Numbered from the stretch's first letter, positions 41,067-51,566 are shown. The stretch is 64,000 nt of DNA from Paraniabella defluvii (GCA_019316985.1 CP079215.1:1550001-1614000), one strand, 5' to 3'. The notes: a model not told the origin generated them from the letters alone. Program-made: numbers and translations.

Positions 41067-41420
41067 ATGCGCGGTTCCCAAACTTTTGCCACACTATTTG
41101 CTGAAGCTCCAGCCCCGGAGCTTAAACCCCTGCCACGTAATGGCCGTGACGCTGAACTGGTGGAAAGCAGAAACATACTATTACTGCACCGGTATTACTG
41201 GCACAGTACCAGGGAGATAGAGCAAGGAGCCGTACGCATGAGCTTTGATAGTGTAGTTACCTCTCTTTCAGCAGAATTTTTTATAAGTAAACGCCGGATT
41301 ACCGACATTATAGAAGCTAACACACATATTGTTATGCAAATTAGAAAAGAGCATAGCACAATGCGCCCGACTGAAATAGCCCGCAAATTTTCCCGTACCT
41401 GGCACTGGTTGAACTGGTAA
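41067..41420 (+). CDS. conserved phage protein with HTH-like segment, possible late regulator
   Basis: 117 residues. RNILLLHRYYWHSTREIEQG, then VVTSLSAEFFISKRRITDII, which reads as a helix-turn-helix. Similar small proteins with an EFFIS pattern occur in Bacteroidetes phages, function unknown. It sits with its own promoter between early operon and the structural genes, where Mu has mor/C activators, so a role in late-gene switching is inferred by position. Confidence 0.6.
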   Translation: MRGSQTFATLFAEAPAPELKPLPRNGRDAELVESRNILLLHRYYWHSTREIEQGAVRMSFDSVVTSLSAEFFISKRRITDIIEANTHIVMQIRKEHSTMRPTEIARKFSRTWHWLNW

Positions 41421-41463
41421 CCTTTAGGGCTGTTGCGCCAGGCTATCATCTGCATACGTACCG

Positions 41464-41879
41464 CTAAAAGTTAATAAGCCGCTTTCTTAACCCATCCTCA
41501 CTATACATATCGCTATCGCCTACCCGATTGAAAGGAATATTTAAAAGCCCGTTAGCATCCCACCCTGCAATAACAAATACACTTGCTGCTCAACCTCTAA
41601 ATACTGCAAAGCTTTTTCCCTTGATACCTGAGGCACCAGGCTGCTGGTATTGCCAAATGTATCGAAGCCCAGTTTTATGGAAAGTGTAAAATTGTTCCAT
41701 TGCATTTTTAGCTGCATAGGCCTGTACTGGCCGGTAAAGCGGATAAGCCCGCAAGGAAAAGCCACAGCTGGCCGGGTTTCGTATATCTCCAGCTGGTTGA
41801 GGTCTAACTCAATATATTTTAAAACCGGCGCTAAACGAGCCTGTAGCGCCAACAGGATAAGGCTGTATTTTGATTTCAT
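41464..41879 (-). CDS. phage structural-region protein (frameshifted)
   Basis: About 138 residues with a break near 41545. MKSKYSLILLALQARLAPVL, a beta-rich middle and NIPFNRVGDSDMYSEDGLRK at the end. It follows the gpG-like gene in the minus block. Not recognised; a minor virion protein is likely by position. Confidence 0.55.
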
Positions 41880-41896
41880 AATAAAAAGATTTTTGT

Positions 41897-42418
41897 TTAT
41901 TTAATACGTGCCCTGATATACTCCTGCGCCTGCCATATTAACTCGCGCCTGAGCGCTGGCGAAGCGCCAATAAATTGCCTTTTGGGCATATTGATTACAC
42001 GGGCTTTGTAGGATTGACCCCGCCCCTGGTAGTACCTTTTTTAAATGCCCCATGCCGCCAAACATTTTGCCTTTTGCGCCGCGCTTATAACGGTTGCGAA
42101 CAAAAGTTTCGCTACGGGCGGCCTGGCTTATTTGCCCGCCCTGGTTGTGAATGCTGGCATAAGGAACGCCTAAAGAGCCGAACCCGTAACCATTGCCTAT
42201 GGGTACAACCTGAATACTGCGCCGCAACCTGCCGGATTTAATCAGGATAGCCCGGCCAGCATCTTTTTATTGCGCTTGCGCTTTGCCCAGGCCTGCAACC
42301 CACTGCCACCCTGAAAACCTTGCTTGCGAAAATTTTCGAGCGTAAAATTTACAGCCTCGTTTGCCAGCACCAGCGGCAGACCCTTTATAGCGGCTCTTAA
42401 TTTGCTTTCGTAGCTCAT
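41897..42418 (-). CDS. phage virion morphogenesis protein, gpG-like (frameshifted)
   Basis: About 173 residues with breaks near 42245, 42045 and 42010. MSYESKLRAAIKGLPLVLAN and NFTLENFRKQGFQGGSGLQA, then LGVPYASIHNQGG and KRQFIGASPALRRELIW, match the Mu gpG / HK97 gp10-like family (PF05069). Its ATG overlaps the portal stop by four bases. Confidence 0.75.
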
Positions 42419-44548
42419 TGTAGAGTATTATAATAAGGATGACCGGATGGGTATATAAGCCCTGATTTAGCCAAATTGGTTTGAAACATTTTAGGGATTT
42501 CTGGCAGGTGAACGGTTTTTAAATCTGTTGACGTACCTGTGGCTTTTTGCCGCGCTGTAGAGCGGCAGCCAAAATGATTGGGCGGGTAGTAAATGGCCCA
42601 AAACCAATGATCGAAAGGCTCAATAATACCATCTAGCCCGCGGCAGGTTTGTGTAGTATTTTTATCCAGGATTGCATCAAACTCCAGCAAATCCATTACC
42701 TCCTTTGAACTTTCAAACTGAAGCCATTTAGATGCCATTTGCGCTGAGGCAATTGAAAAATCCCTTTCTGTATTTAGCCATGCCTCATTATGTACTTTGC
42801 CGATGCTGTACGCTATGGTTCTATAATCTCCTTTGCTGCGTACATTACCGTTGGCATCCTGCAACGCCTCGACCATTGCCCGCTGCATTGCATAATCTTT
42901 TGCGTTGCTAAACTTTACAACATCCCGCTGCAATTGCTTTAACATTGCATAGTCCGGCGAATCCAGGTAAATATCATCCAGCATTTGCCCATAGCCTTGC
43001 TGCACATTTGCCCATAGATCGTTATACCAGCTGCGGGCTGCATCGGTATTGCCCTTTACGCCTTTTTCCTTCCATATTTCCTCAATAATGGCGCTTAGCC
43101 AAACGGGCAGATCATCTGCCGCCGCAACCGGATGCAATTGGCTTACAGGAAGGCCATAGAGTGCCTGTACCTGGGTTTCGGTTTGCCCCCAACTATATGC
43201 TAATGGTTGGGGGCCTGGAGAAAACCGCTTTTGCGGCGCTCCATAAAGCCCGGAGCTTTTCGCGCCTGTTTTTATCTGACTTTGCCGGTTTATTATCCGG
43301 CTTTTGCTCCTGAGGCGGTGGCGGCTCATCTTCAGGATCTGGATTAATGCGCGCCTGCCTTTCTTCCTCCCTTTGCTGCACCATCTGGTTATAATTGGCG
43401 GGTTTGGGCCGGTTATATTTTTATAAAAATAATCGTGATCTAGCGGCAGGCCTACTGTTTCTACCAGGAAATGATCTATTTCTTTTTCGGCCTTTAAGGC
43501 TTCAGCTTTTACAGGTGTATCAAACTCAAAGGCTCCACCATCGACCGGGTAGCCATACGATTTTACAATTTGAAGGAATTGCGCACTATTGAGCACCTCC
43601 AGCACATCGCGCAGATCGTTATCAATAATATCATCCTGATCGGCGCTCTGTACCTCACCTAAACTATAGGAGCCGCCGCCCTGGTTAGTACTGGTAAGAT
43701 TATTGCCTACAACTGTAAAACGGATTTCCTCATTAATAGCGAGCCTGAAAGAATCCTGTAATTTACCGTCTGCATTAGTTTGCTTACCGTCTTTAACGTC
43801 AAACTCTATTTGCTTAGGAATTACTATTGCTAAACTGCTGCCTGCATTTTGCGCCAGGTTAAAAGCCTCCTGGCGGCTGGCCTCATCATAAATATCATAA
43901 GTGAACTGCTGGAAGGGATGGCCGTATTTTTCAATAAAATCTGCCCAATCGCCCCAATTACCCTGTTTATATAAGATGAGCAGGGCAAGCTTGTAAAGAA
44001 AACCCAAATCTTTATTGCTGCCTAACGTTATAACATTACTTAGACCCTCATAGGATATACCAGTTTGATCATACTGGTGTTTGGTGATGATTTTGCGGAA
44101 AGCATTGATGTGCTTATTTGGTATTTCATCCCAATTGAAAACCGGACCGGTAATGAACTCAGCCCCTTTGATACCCCAGGCTTTTTGCTGCATTATAAGC
44201 TCAACAAAATCGCGAAACTTTTTAGACTTTATGAGGCTGTTAAACTCCTCTTTTTCCTTACCGTTGGCTTTAAACTTTATAGGTTTGTTGCACACCTTTG
44301 CCACGCGCTTATTATCCCAAACGCCGGTAAAAGCGCTGTCCATAATAATGCGAGCATAAATGTCATACAACGCTACGCGCATTGGATTGTACACACTTTC
44401 AGCAGCTTGCAACGATGTAGTAAAATTACTTATATCCTTAGGGGTACGGTCTACACTGCTTTGTACAATGTTGGATATAATTACGGGCTTTTGCTCAGCC
44501 CTTTGGATGGTAGCGCCGCCCTGCTTTTGTATGGTTTTTTTTTGCCAT
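42415..44548 (-). CDS. DUF935 portal protein fused to MuF head-morphogenesis domain
   Basis: About 711 residues. The start at 44548 (MAKK) requires bridging a poly-A break near 44540. Residues 1-390 are a DUF935 portal (Mu gp29-like; SSLAIVIPKQIEFDVKDGK region), then an acidic/proline linker (PDPEDEPPPPQEQKP, recovered by two compensating breaks near 43400 and 43200). The C-terminus has the MuF signature, NTTQTCRGLDGIIEP and YYPPNHFGCRSTARQ with a conserved Cys pair. In Mu these are separate gp29 and gp30 genes. Confidence 0.82.
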
Positions 44549-44563
44549 TGCCTTTATATGGGG

Positions 44564-45030
44564 TTAGAAATAGTTATTGCGTTTTGGGTTTGAGTGCCAT
44601 TGAATAGGGCCGCCTTCTATATAGGGCGTGCCGGGATCATCTACCCGAGGCGGCCAGCCGTAAGGACTTGCCTGCCCTTTTTGCACCTGCTTAAACCAGT
44701 CTATAGCATCTTCGTAAGACTGCCGGAACAGATCAATATGAATGTTAGGATTGCTTAACCGGATAAGGTGCCAGGCTGCGAGGTCTTTAACCTTGTTGAG
44801 CAAATTAAGATCGCTTACAAAGCCCTCAGGAGCCGCCCAGCTGGCCCATTGTGCAGGTGCTACAGTTGGCAACAACAAAGAAATATTGAAACGGGCTAAG
44901 TATGCCTGTGCCTCAGCTACACCGGCCTGTATTGCTTTTTCTACAATACTATCCTGATCGCGGGTAATATATCAATATTCTCCTGGTATATATGAGTATA
45001 CAACTCAGATTTAGTAAGGATGTAAGCCAT
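44564..45030 (-). CDS. DUF1320 / Mu gp36-like head-tail connector (frameshifted)
   Basis: About 155 residues with a break near 44970. MAYILTKSELYTHIYQENID, then DQDSIVEKAIQAGVAEAQAYL and LLNKVKDLAAWHLIRLSNPN fit the gp36 family. ATG overlaps the terminase stop region. Place in the connector is inferred from the family. Confidence 0.75.
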
Positions 45031-46611
45031 TAGAAACGTTTTTTGTTTACGGGTCTTGAAAATTGTTTAATCATTGCCTTTACCCCGGCTATAGCAATAG
45101 AAAGTTTATTCTTAATGAACCATACACCGCCCTCTACAAAGTCTGGCCCGTCCATAGTTTTGCTATTTGGCGAAGCGGATAAAAATTGCCCCTCTAAGCG
45201 CTGCATGTGCGGGTTAGCCCTCTCAGCCTCGTTAAGTATTAGCTCACCGTTTTTCATTAGGGGTTGCAGCTCAGCTTCTATCCTAAAAAACTTTTGGGGC
45301 TTTTTGCGATCATCGCCTATGATACTAATGATAGCCCTCATTAGTTGTTTTGCTACTCTTATAATGGAAGGCTTTAGTACCTGTTGGTAAAGGGGTCTTG
45401 CAGGGTATTGTTTTCTATAACATTGTAAATAGTTGTTTTGCCCCCGACATAATCGTTTAGCTCATAAATACCTGTAACGAAATCGTTGTTATTCATATGA
45501 TCTAACCGGCAATTGTATATGTAAAATTTACCCTCAAAGTATCCTAACAGTACACCACCTTTGCAACTGTTTGCCGCTTTACTTTTACCTGTTGGCTTAT
45601 CCTTATCTGATGTAGCAGGATCAGCATATATTACGACAAATGGAAGCCTTGACAGGGGCGGACATTTACCCCAGTTTACTTTTTCAAAGGTTTTGCCCAG
45701 CCGAATAGGGTTACATAAGTACTCCCCTGGAAAGCGTAATCGCTCATACTGGCCCTAATGGCTGCAATATCATCAAGGCTATTTTTTTCAGGCCATGTGC
45801 TTTCACCATCATCGGTGATAATGGGTACTATTTCCGCATCGTCAGTGAGTGCAGCAAAACGATTTACCAGGCAATCTTCTGCAATGGGGTTATTGTCGAA
45901 GAAAATAAGATAATCCCCGGCAATATCCACAGTAGGTAATACGGCCTTTTGCATCCAATCCCAGGCTTTTATCCAGTCTGTCCGTATTCAGTACCATTTC
46001 ATCATCATCGGCATCATCAAACAGAATAATTGTTACGCGCAGCTCCTCCAGCCTGGCACCGCGGGGTTTTGGCCTAAGCCAACTGCACGAAAAGAAGCGC
46101 CTTTCTTTGTTACAAATTCGGTTGACGTCCATTTACCGGGCCGCTCCTGAATACCGTATATATCGATCAACCGCGCATTAGCCTCCAGCTGTGCACGGTA
46201 TGGCTCTAAGAGCCTTTCGGCATTACCTTCGTTTTTGCTAATGAGCAGCATGTTTACCCGGAAGCCCTCTACAAAATGTTTGTAAAGGATTTCCATCATA
46301 CGGCGGGTAGACTTGCTTAAACCACGCGCCCAGCGCCGGGCCTGCCGATACCGCTTTTTACCCACTAAACGCCGGGTACTCCTAATTTGAAATTTTGCCG
46401 GTTTGCTAGTGCAGTACTGAGGAAACATTTCCTGCATCCATAACTCTTGATTACCCGTCTTATGGATAAGATTTATATAGTCTGCACGATCTTTGGCCGA
46501 TGTGAACTTTTTAGCGGGGTTCTTTTTACGCACCCCTTCTAACACCTCCTCCCACTCCAGCAGTGCTTCTTTAGTACTTTTAGTACCGGTATAAAGTTTT
46601 ACTACTGACAT
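45030..46611 (-). CDS. terminase large subunit (frameshifted)
   Basis: About 525 residues with breaks near 46065, 45900, 45700 and 45340. N-terminal ATPase region has AKDRADYINLIHKTGNQELW and a MMEILYKHFVEGFR helix; VTIILFDDADDDEM reads as a Walker B-like strand. The C-terminal nuclease part has FVVIYADPATSDKDKPTGKS with the catalytic Asp and ends ERANPHMQRLEGQFLSASPN. A clear Walker A is not seen and may be altered by a break. It packages phage DNA into heads. Confidence 0.75.
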
Positions 46612-47071
46612 TAGCCGTTAGATTTTCTTATTTCCTCATGTAAAAAGTCGTTCCACAGATCGGCGATTTCAATTAGCTTATCCTGCGGTATTTTATCCTG
46701 AATACACCTTATGAACTTGATGCCTGATTGAGAAATATCAGCGATAGCTAAATCAGTTTCAGGTTGCGTATTGATGCCGTAAGCTTTATTTGTATATCAG
46801 CCTGCTTAGTGTCGGGATATCTTTGGCCCTCCGGTTTCGATTTAATTACTCTATTAAGTTCTTCTGCCTGCTCATAATAATTGTTTAATGTTTCATCCTT
46901 ACCAATAAGAAGGCGATTGCGCAGGCTTTTCCAATTGAATTTATTAACCCAATTGCTTATTGTGTTCTCTGATACATGAACACGCTTAGCAATGATTTTG
47001 CCGTCTAACTTCTCTTTTGTAAAAAGGATTTTTGCTAAATACTGCTTTTCTGCTATAGTCATTTCTGCCAT
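46611..47071 (-). CDS. small terminase-like HTH protein (frameshifted)
   Basis: About 153 residues with a break near 46757. MAEMTIAEKQYLAKILF, HTH GKIIAKRVHVSENTISNWVN and a helical C-terminus. The TAA overlaps the large-subunit ATG (TAATG), as expected for a terminase pair. DUF1804-like; assigned mainly by HTH and position. Confidence 0.72.
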
Positions 47072-47089
47072 GCTAAATAGTTGTGTTTA

Positions 47090-47107
47090 CAACACAAAGC
47101 AACACTT
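47090..47107. promoter_or_regulatory. palindromes in the divergent late promoter region
   Basis: TTGTGT (47091-47096) and ACACAA (47102-47107) with a 5-base spacer, overlapped by GTTGT / ACAAC (47090-47103). On the minus strand a -7-like TTGCTTTG lies immediately upstream of it, so a bound protein would sit at the start site of the terminase-portal transcript. 165 bases separate the divergent genes. Confidence 0.5.
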
Positions 47108-47235
47108 ATATACAGCCTTTTTCAAGTGCAAAAACCATGATGCGGGAGCTGTGTATTTACGATGCGGGATTATGAGCGGTGCGCTGAAATGCTGATTTGG
47201 CGCGGGTTTCATAGGATTGCATTTTTACACTCACA

Positions 47236-48400
47236 ATGCAATCACAGAGCAACATACTAATCATTAACAAAGCCAACAGCGATGTAGCAGAGATACTTCT
47301 TTACGGCTATATAGGTGAATTTGATTTGAGCGCAAACGCTTTTGTAAGAGAGCTGCGGGCACTTGAAAAAGACTATAGTAAAATAAACATTCGCATTAAT
47401 AGTGCGGGCGGTAGTGTATTTGAAGGCATTGCCATTTATAATGCTATACTATCGTCAACCGCCGAAATAAATACATATATAGACGGATTAGCAGCCAGCA
47501 TGGCAAGTATTATAGCACTAGCCGGTAAGCGTGTATACATTAGCAATAACGCTACTTATATGACGCATTTGCCCAGCACCTACACCAGCGGCAACAGTGA
47601 TAATATTAAAGAAGCGCCAGCCTTTTGGAAAGCCTGGAAAAAACAATGCTATCCATATACGCTGCACGTACCGGTAAAACAGAAGATGAATGCAAGACGC
47701 TTTTCATGAACGGAAAGGATAACTGGTTTACGGCCGCCCAGGCAATTGCTGAAGGCTTAGTAGATGAGGTATTTGATATGGCACCTGTGAAAGCCCCGTT
47801 AAAGCACAAAATGAGCGTAGCGCTTACATGGAGTATGCCGCGATGCTTTCAAATACAAACAACAAACTTGAAAAAATGGAGCAATTATTTTTAAGCGCTG
47901 CCCAACTGGCCCAACTGCCAGGCATGAAAGCAGGTACTACACCCAGCCAACAAGAAGTAAACGCAGCCTTCACCACATTGGTGGCTAAAGCAAAAGGCTG
48001 ATCAGCTAGAAGCAAGTCTAACCCAGGCCAATGCAGACCTGAAAAGGAGCAAGACGAATTTAAAGCATACAAGGAAGCTGCGGAAGAAACCGCTGTTACC
48101 AATATGCTTACACAAGCTAACAAAGATGGCAGAACCACCGTTGAGCAAAACAAACTTTTAGCTGTGACTTATAAAGGCAACCCTGAAGGATTGCAGGCAT
48201 GGCTGGAAACCCTGAAGCCACAACAACGCATTGTTAATTCTTTGGACGATGCCCCTAATGCTGAACGTGTTGCAGTTCTTATGGCTAAAAGTGGGGATGA
48301 GCTTTTTAAAGGCGGCGGCTTTAATGAATTAAAAGCCTTGTCAATAGAGCATTTCAAAGCTAAATACAAGGAGTGGACTGGTAAAGATTACCAGGGATAG
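47236..48400 (+). CDS. ClpP/S14-type prohead protease with scaffold-like C-terminus (frameshifted)
   Basis: About 390 residues with breaks near 47615, 47830, 47995 and 48040. Protease domain: INIRINSAGGSVFEGIAIYN (oxyanion glycines), GLAASMASIIALAG with the catalytic Ser, YMTHLPS with the His. The C-terminal 170 residues are helical and charged, as in scaffold proteins. It replaces Mu's I protease/Z scaffold. Acts during prohead maturation, followed directly by the major capsid gene. Confidence 0.82.
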
Positions 48401-48464
48401 TATAAAAAAACAATCGATCAGAAAAAATACACAACAGAAACCATTAACCATTTAAAAAAATAAA

Positions 48465-49547
48465 GTGAAAAGACTTATTAAAATTTTATTCGTTAGCTCC
48501 ATTTTGCTATTTAATGCACAATTATGGGCTAGCCCAATATTTGACCCTGTAGCGGTTACATTATGCGGCATTGGCTCGCTGGCTTTAGTTGGCGGCCTGG
48601 CAATATCTCACCAATACCATGACTTTAGTTTGTTGAATGACATTACGCAGGTATCTGTATTTAGAAATTACATTGTTGAGAAAATATTGCGTAATACGCA
48701 TTTTTTAACGTTTAGCCGTGATGCCAGTGATAAAGTACTAGCTGGCTCTATTGTTTACATAAGACAGGCTGGAGCATCCCCACAGATTATTAAAAATAAC
48801 GGTGTTTGGCCGATGACCGTAAGCCGCCGTGAGGACTTTGATGTTAATTACCTGTTAGATGTATATAGCTCAGCACCTACGCATGTGCCCTGGCAAGAAT
48901 TGCAGGCAATTGAATACGATAAAATTGATAGCGTAATAGGAGGGCACATGAACGAGGTTGTACAAGCCTATGCAGAGGATATGCTTATTAAATGGGCGCC
49001 CACTACTGCAAATAAGCAAGTATTAACCTCAGGCGCTGCCGTTGGCCCTGTTGATGCGCAGGCAGGCAACCGTAAAGGTTTTTCTCCTAAGGATTTGGCA
49101 AAGGCAATGACCATCTGTAATAAAGACAGAGTGCCTAATGATGGCCGCAGGGTATGTATTATAGATGATAATATGTACGAATATTTTTATGACCAGCTGA
49201 GTGATACACAAGCCAACGCCTACAACCAGTTTGCAAACAACCAAACCGGCCAGGTGGGCAAACTTCATTCCTTTAACATTTATACTAACAGCAGCATTGC
49301 TTATGCAGCTGGCAGCGACACGCCAAAACCGTTTGGCAGCAACCTTGCTGGAACGGATAACCTGGCAAGCCTTTGCTGGCACCCTGACTTTGTAGAGCGT
49401 GCAATTGGAGATACCATTTTGTTTGATGACAAGGGTAACCCAATTTACCAGGGTGATATTTACAGCGCCGCTGTAAGAGCTGGAGGCCGTAAAATACGCA
49501 TGGACAATAAAGGCGTTGTAGCTATTAAGCAAGACGCAGCGGCATAG
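48465..49547 (+). CDS. major capsid protein with hydrophobic N-terminal leader
   Basis: 360 residues, intact, start GTG. The N-terminus MKRLIKILFVSSILLFNAQL looks like a signal peptide and is followed by a second hydrophobic stretch (LCGIGSLALVGGLAIS). The body (VLAGSIVYIRQAGASPQI, YDKIDSVIGGHMNEVVQAYA, VCIIDDNMYEYFYDQLSD) fits a HK97-like coat of Bacteroidetes transposable phages. I recall related proteins also having hydrophobic N-termini, so the leader is probably real. Confidence 0.78.
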   Translation: MKRLIKILFVSSILLFNAQLWASPIFDPVAVTLCGIGSLALVGGLAISHQYHDFSLLNDITQVSVFRNYIVEKILRNTHFLTFSRDASDKVLAGSIVYIRQAGASPQIIKNNGVWPMTVSRREDFDVNYLLDVYSSAPTHVPWQELQAIEYDKIDSVIGGHMNEVVQAYAEDMLIKWAPTTANKQVLTSGAAVGPVDAQAGNRKGFSPKDLAKAMTICNKDRVPNDGRRVCIIDDNMYEYFYDQLSDTQANAYNQFANNQTGQVGKLHSFNIYTNSSIAYAAGSDTPKPFGSNLAGTDNLASLCWHPDFVERAIGDTILFDDKGNPIYQGDIYSAAVRAGGRKIRMDNKGVVAIKQDAAA

Positions 49548-49557
49548 GCCAATTTTA

Positions 49558-49588
49558 GCTACTGGTGCAGGACACCAGTAGCCTTTTA
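49558..49588 (+). terminator. intrinsic terminator after the capsid gene
   Basis: Perfect 10-bp stem GCTACTGGTG / CACCAGTAGC with a 5-base loop, then CTTTTA. Probably partial, to raise capsid over tail expression. A second GC hairpin lies at 49623-49645. Confidence 0.8.
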
Positions 49589-49668
49589 CCCCGATACTTT
49601 TTTATAAATACAAACCCAAATTAGCCCGCTACCACATGGCGCGGGCACTGGGTTTAAAAATTTGAACA

Positions 49669-50004
49669 ATGAGCACTAAAAATAAAGCGATAGCTAAAAA
49701 GCTTTTTGAAACCTACCCGGAAGAAACTGCCGCATTTTTTACTAGTGATGGAACCAGTTTCTTTAATGAAAATAACGCCTTACTACATGGTAAGACACTT
49801 GCAGACAAAAGCGTTACTGAAATTAAAAAGGCTGACCTGAGCGAAGAAAAAGAGGTAAAGCTTGTAAAGCTGAAATTAACCAAAGCCATGATAGCAGCAT
49901 TGCCGCAAATTGGAGAGGCAGCAAAAGAAGGCGACACCATAGAGGTAACCGCTGAGAAAGCTGAAGAATATAAAGCCTGCTGCTGCTATAAAATAAGCGG
50001 TTGA
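49669..50004 (+). CDS. phage protein of unknown function, between capsid and tail genes
   Basis: 111 residues, intact. Lys/Glu-rich helical N-half (AIAKKLFETYPEETAAF), a helical middle and a Cys-rich end EYKACCCYKISG. By position a head-completion or head decoration protein; no family recognised. Confidence 0.6.
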   Translation: MSTKNKAIAKKLFETYPEETAAFFTSDGTSFFNENNALLHGKTLADKSVTEIKKADLSEEKEVKLVKLKLTKAMIAALPQIGEAAKEGDTIEVTAEKAEEYKACCCYKISG

Positions 50005-50043
50005 GTTAAGAAAATTGGTTTACGCATTATTCAAATAAGTAAA

Positions 50044-50271
50044 ATGGTACAAGCAGCTATTAATTTTTTTAAACGCAACCCAAAGGGTGTAGCCTGCCAT
50101 GTAGTGCTTGACCAGACTTTTAGCTCGGCCAGCGCTGCCAGCGTGTATAAAAAAGCGGTAAGGGCGCACAAGGTGAGCGTATTTACCAGAAAAGAATATG
50201 ACGCTTTTGTGAAAGCACAGGAGCTTAAAGACAAGATAGCAGAGCCACCCCAAAACGTAAAAGAGGCGTGA
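50044..50271 (+). CDS. phage protein of unknown function, upstream of tail tube
   Basis: 75 residues, intact, basic. MVQAAINFFKRNPKGVACHV, then AVRAHKVSVFTRKEYDAFVK. Position suggests a head-tail connector. Not recognised. Confidence 0.55.
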   Translation: MVQAAINFFKRNPKGVACHVVLDQTFSSASAASVYKKAVRAHKVSVFTRKEYDAFVKAQELKDKIAEPPQNVKEA

Positions 50272-50360
50272 CTTTACAAACGCACCGGTTGCATAACAGT
50301 GTAAGCGTCCGGATGGCTAAAAGCTAATTAAAAATTAACAACAAACTTAAAAAGCAAGCA

Positions 50361-50775
50361 ATGGCTGAAATTGATATACCCAAAGCACCCACGCAGGGCA
50401 TAGATGTTCTTTTTGAAATTTCTGTAGACAACGGCACTACCTGGAAAACCCTGGTATGTGTTAGTAAGCAAGGTTGAAAAAACAGCGGGCCAGCAATGAT
50501 GTGGAAACGCAGTGCGGCCCTTTTGTTGGCATTGGCTCTAAAAAGCAAACAGCACCAGTAGAAGGCGTGGTAAACGAAGTGCCCGCAGCTGGCTATGTAA
50601 GTTATGCTGAATTGAACGATTATATAGACAACGGATCGGCCATAATGGTACGACAAAAGGCCCTGGCGCTACGCCTGCCATTAACAATGAAGGCAAGGCA
50701 TACCTGACAGATTTAAACCTGGATTTGCCGGTTGATAATGTGGCTACGTTTACCGGCACCTTTAAAGTGTTTTAG
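50361..50775 (+). CDS. major tail tube protein, TP901-1-like (frameshifted)
   Basis: About 138 residues with breaks near 50474 and 50660. MAEIDIPKAPTQGIDVLFEI, NGTTWKTLVCVSKQG and FTGTFKVF fit the siphovirus tail-tube fold. It lies directly before the tail chaperone and tape measure, the standard order. Confidence 0.75.
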
Positions 50776-50813
50776 TGCCTTAATACACATTTATTCACCA
50801 CCTACATACTACA

Positions 50814-51517
50814 ATGAAAAAAATAGAATTAAAACCAGCGGGCGCATTTATTATATATACAAACGATCAGGAAAAAATACCTGGTCGTTTTTCCATGTAC
50901 GTTTGGGATTGCTTTTTAGAAATAAGCGGTATTGAGAACTACATGGATATGATTGAAAGCCTGGAAAAAGGCATGAGCTTAAAACAGTATGCTGATTTAT
51001 TAGCGCTTGCTTTAAATGACTATGACCGGGATAACCCTAAATATACCAGGGCAAGTGCGATGGACTTTATAGATGAAAATTTTGCAAACGGGTTTAATGA
51101 TAAAGATTTTGCCAATTTGCTTATACATGCTGTGGGCCGCGTAGCTATTGTAGACGTGCCACCAGCCCTGCCTGATACGCTGTTGAATGCCAGCAATGAG
51201 CCTGAAAAAAAAAAGAGAGAAAAGAAAAATTTGACCGCTACAAAATAAGGCAGCTGGCCTTTACTGCCGGGCTTAAACCAAATGAGTACTGGGAGGTTGC
51301 GCTTTGTGACGTGGTGGAGATGATACAGGCTAATGAAAACAGGGAGACAGCGGAATGGAAGCGCACCAGGGAACTACTTTATACCATATACCAGGTGTTT
51401 ACCAAAGAAGAGGATAGAGTAGATATTGTAGAATACATGCCGCTGCCTGGTGATGTGTACGACCCACAAAAGAAACGGAAGGCAATGCTTGCGCGGCTGG
51501 CTAAAGGGGAATTGTAA
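50814..51517 (+). CDS. tail assembly chaperone with frame change (gpG/gpGT-like)
   Basis: The zero frame gives 144 residues to 51248 (MKKIELKPAGAFIIYTNDQE, ending NLTATK). The -1 frame from the A run near 51205 extends it to 51517 (FDRYKIRQLAFTAGLKPNEY, RKAMLARLAKGEL). Two products from programmed -1 slippage, at A AAA AAG (51209-51215), are usual for chaperones between tail tube and tape measure. Because this sequence contains many indels, an indel in the A10 run is the rival explanation. Confidence 0.75.
51209..51215 (+). promoter_or_regulatory. candidate -1 ribosomal slippery heptamer A AAA AAG
   Basis: In the zero frame of the chaperone the codons are GAA AAA AAA AAG AGA, placing A AAA AAG exactly in the X XXY YYZ register. 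The -1 frame stays open for 300 bases. A dnaX-type slip site of this sequence is well known. Confidence 0.55.
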
Positions 51518-51566
51518 TTGAAAACGGGATTATAAAAATAACCTCCAAGCAGGAGTAAAGAGAAAA

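Noticed and set aside
45030..45341. Separate gene between terminase and gp36
   Set aside because: Its sequence (FRIEAELQPLMKNGELIL and NPHMQRLEGQF) fits the C-terminus of the terminase large subunit; joined to it by one shift.
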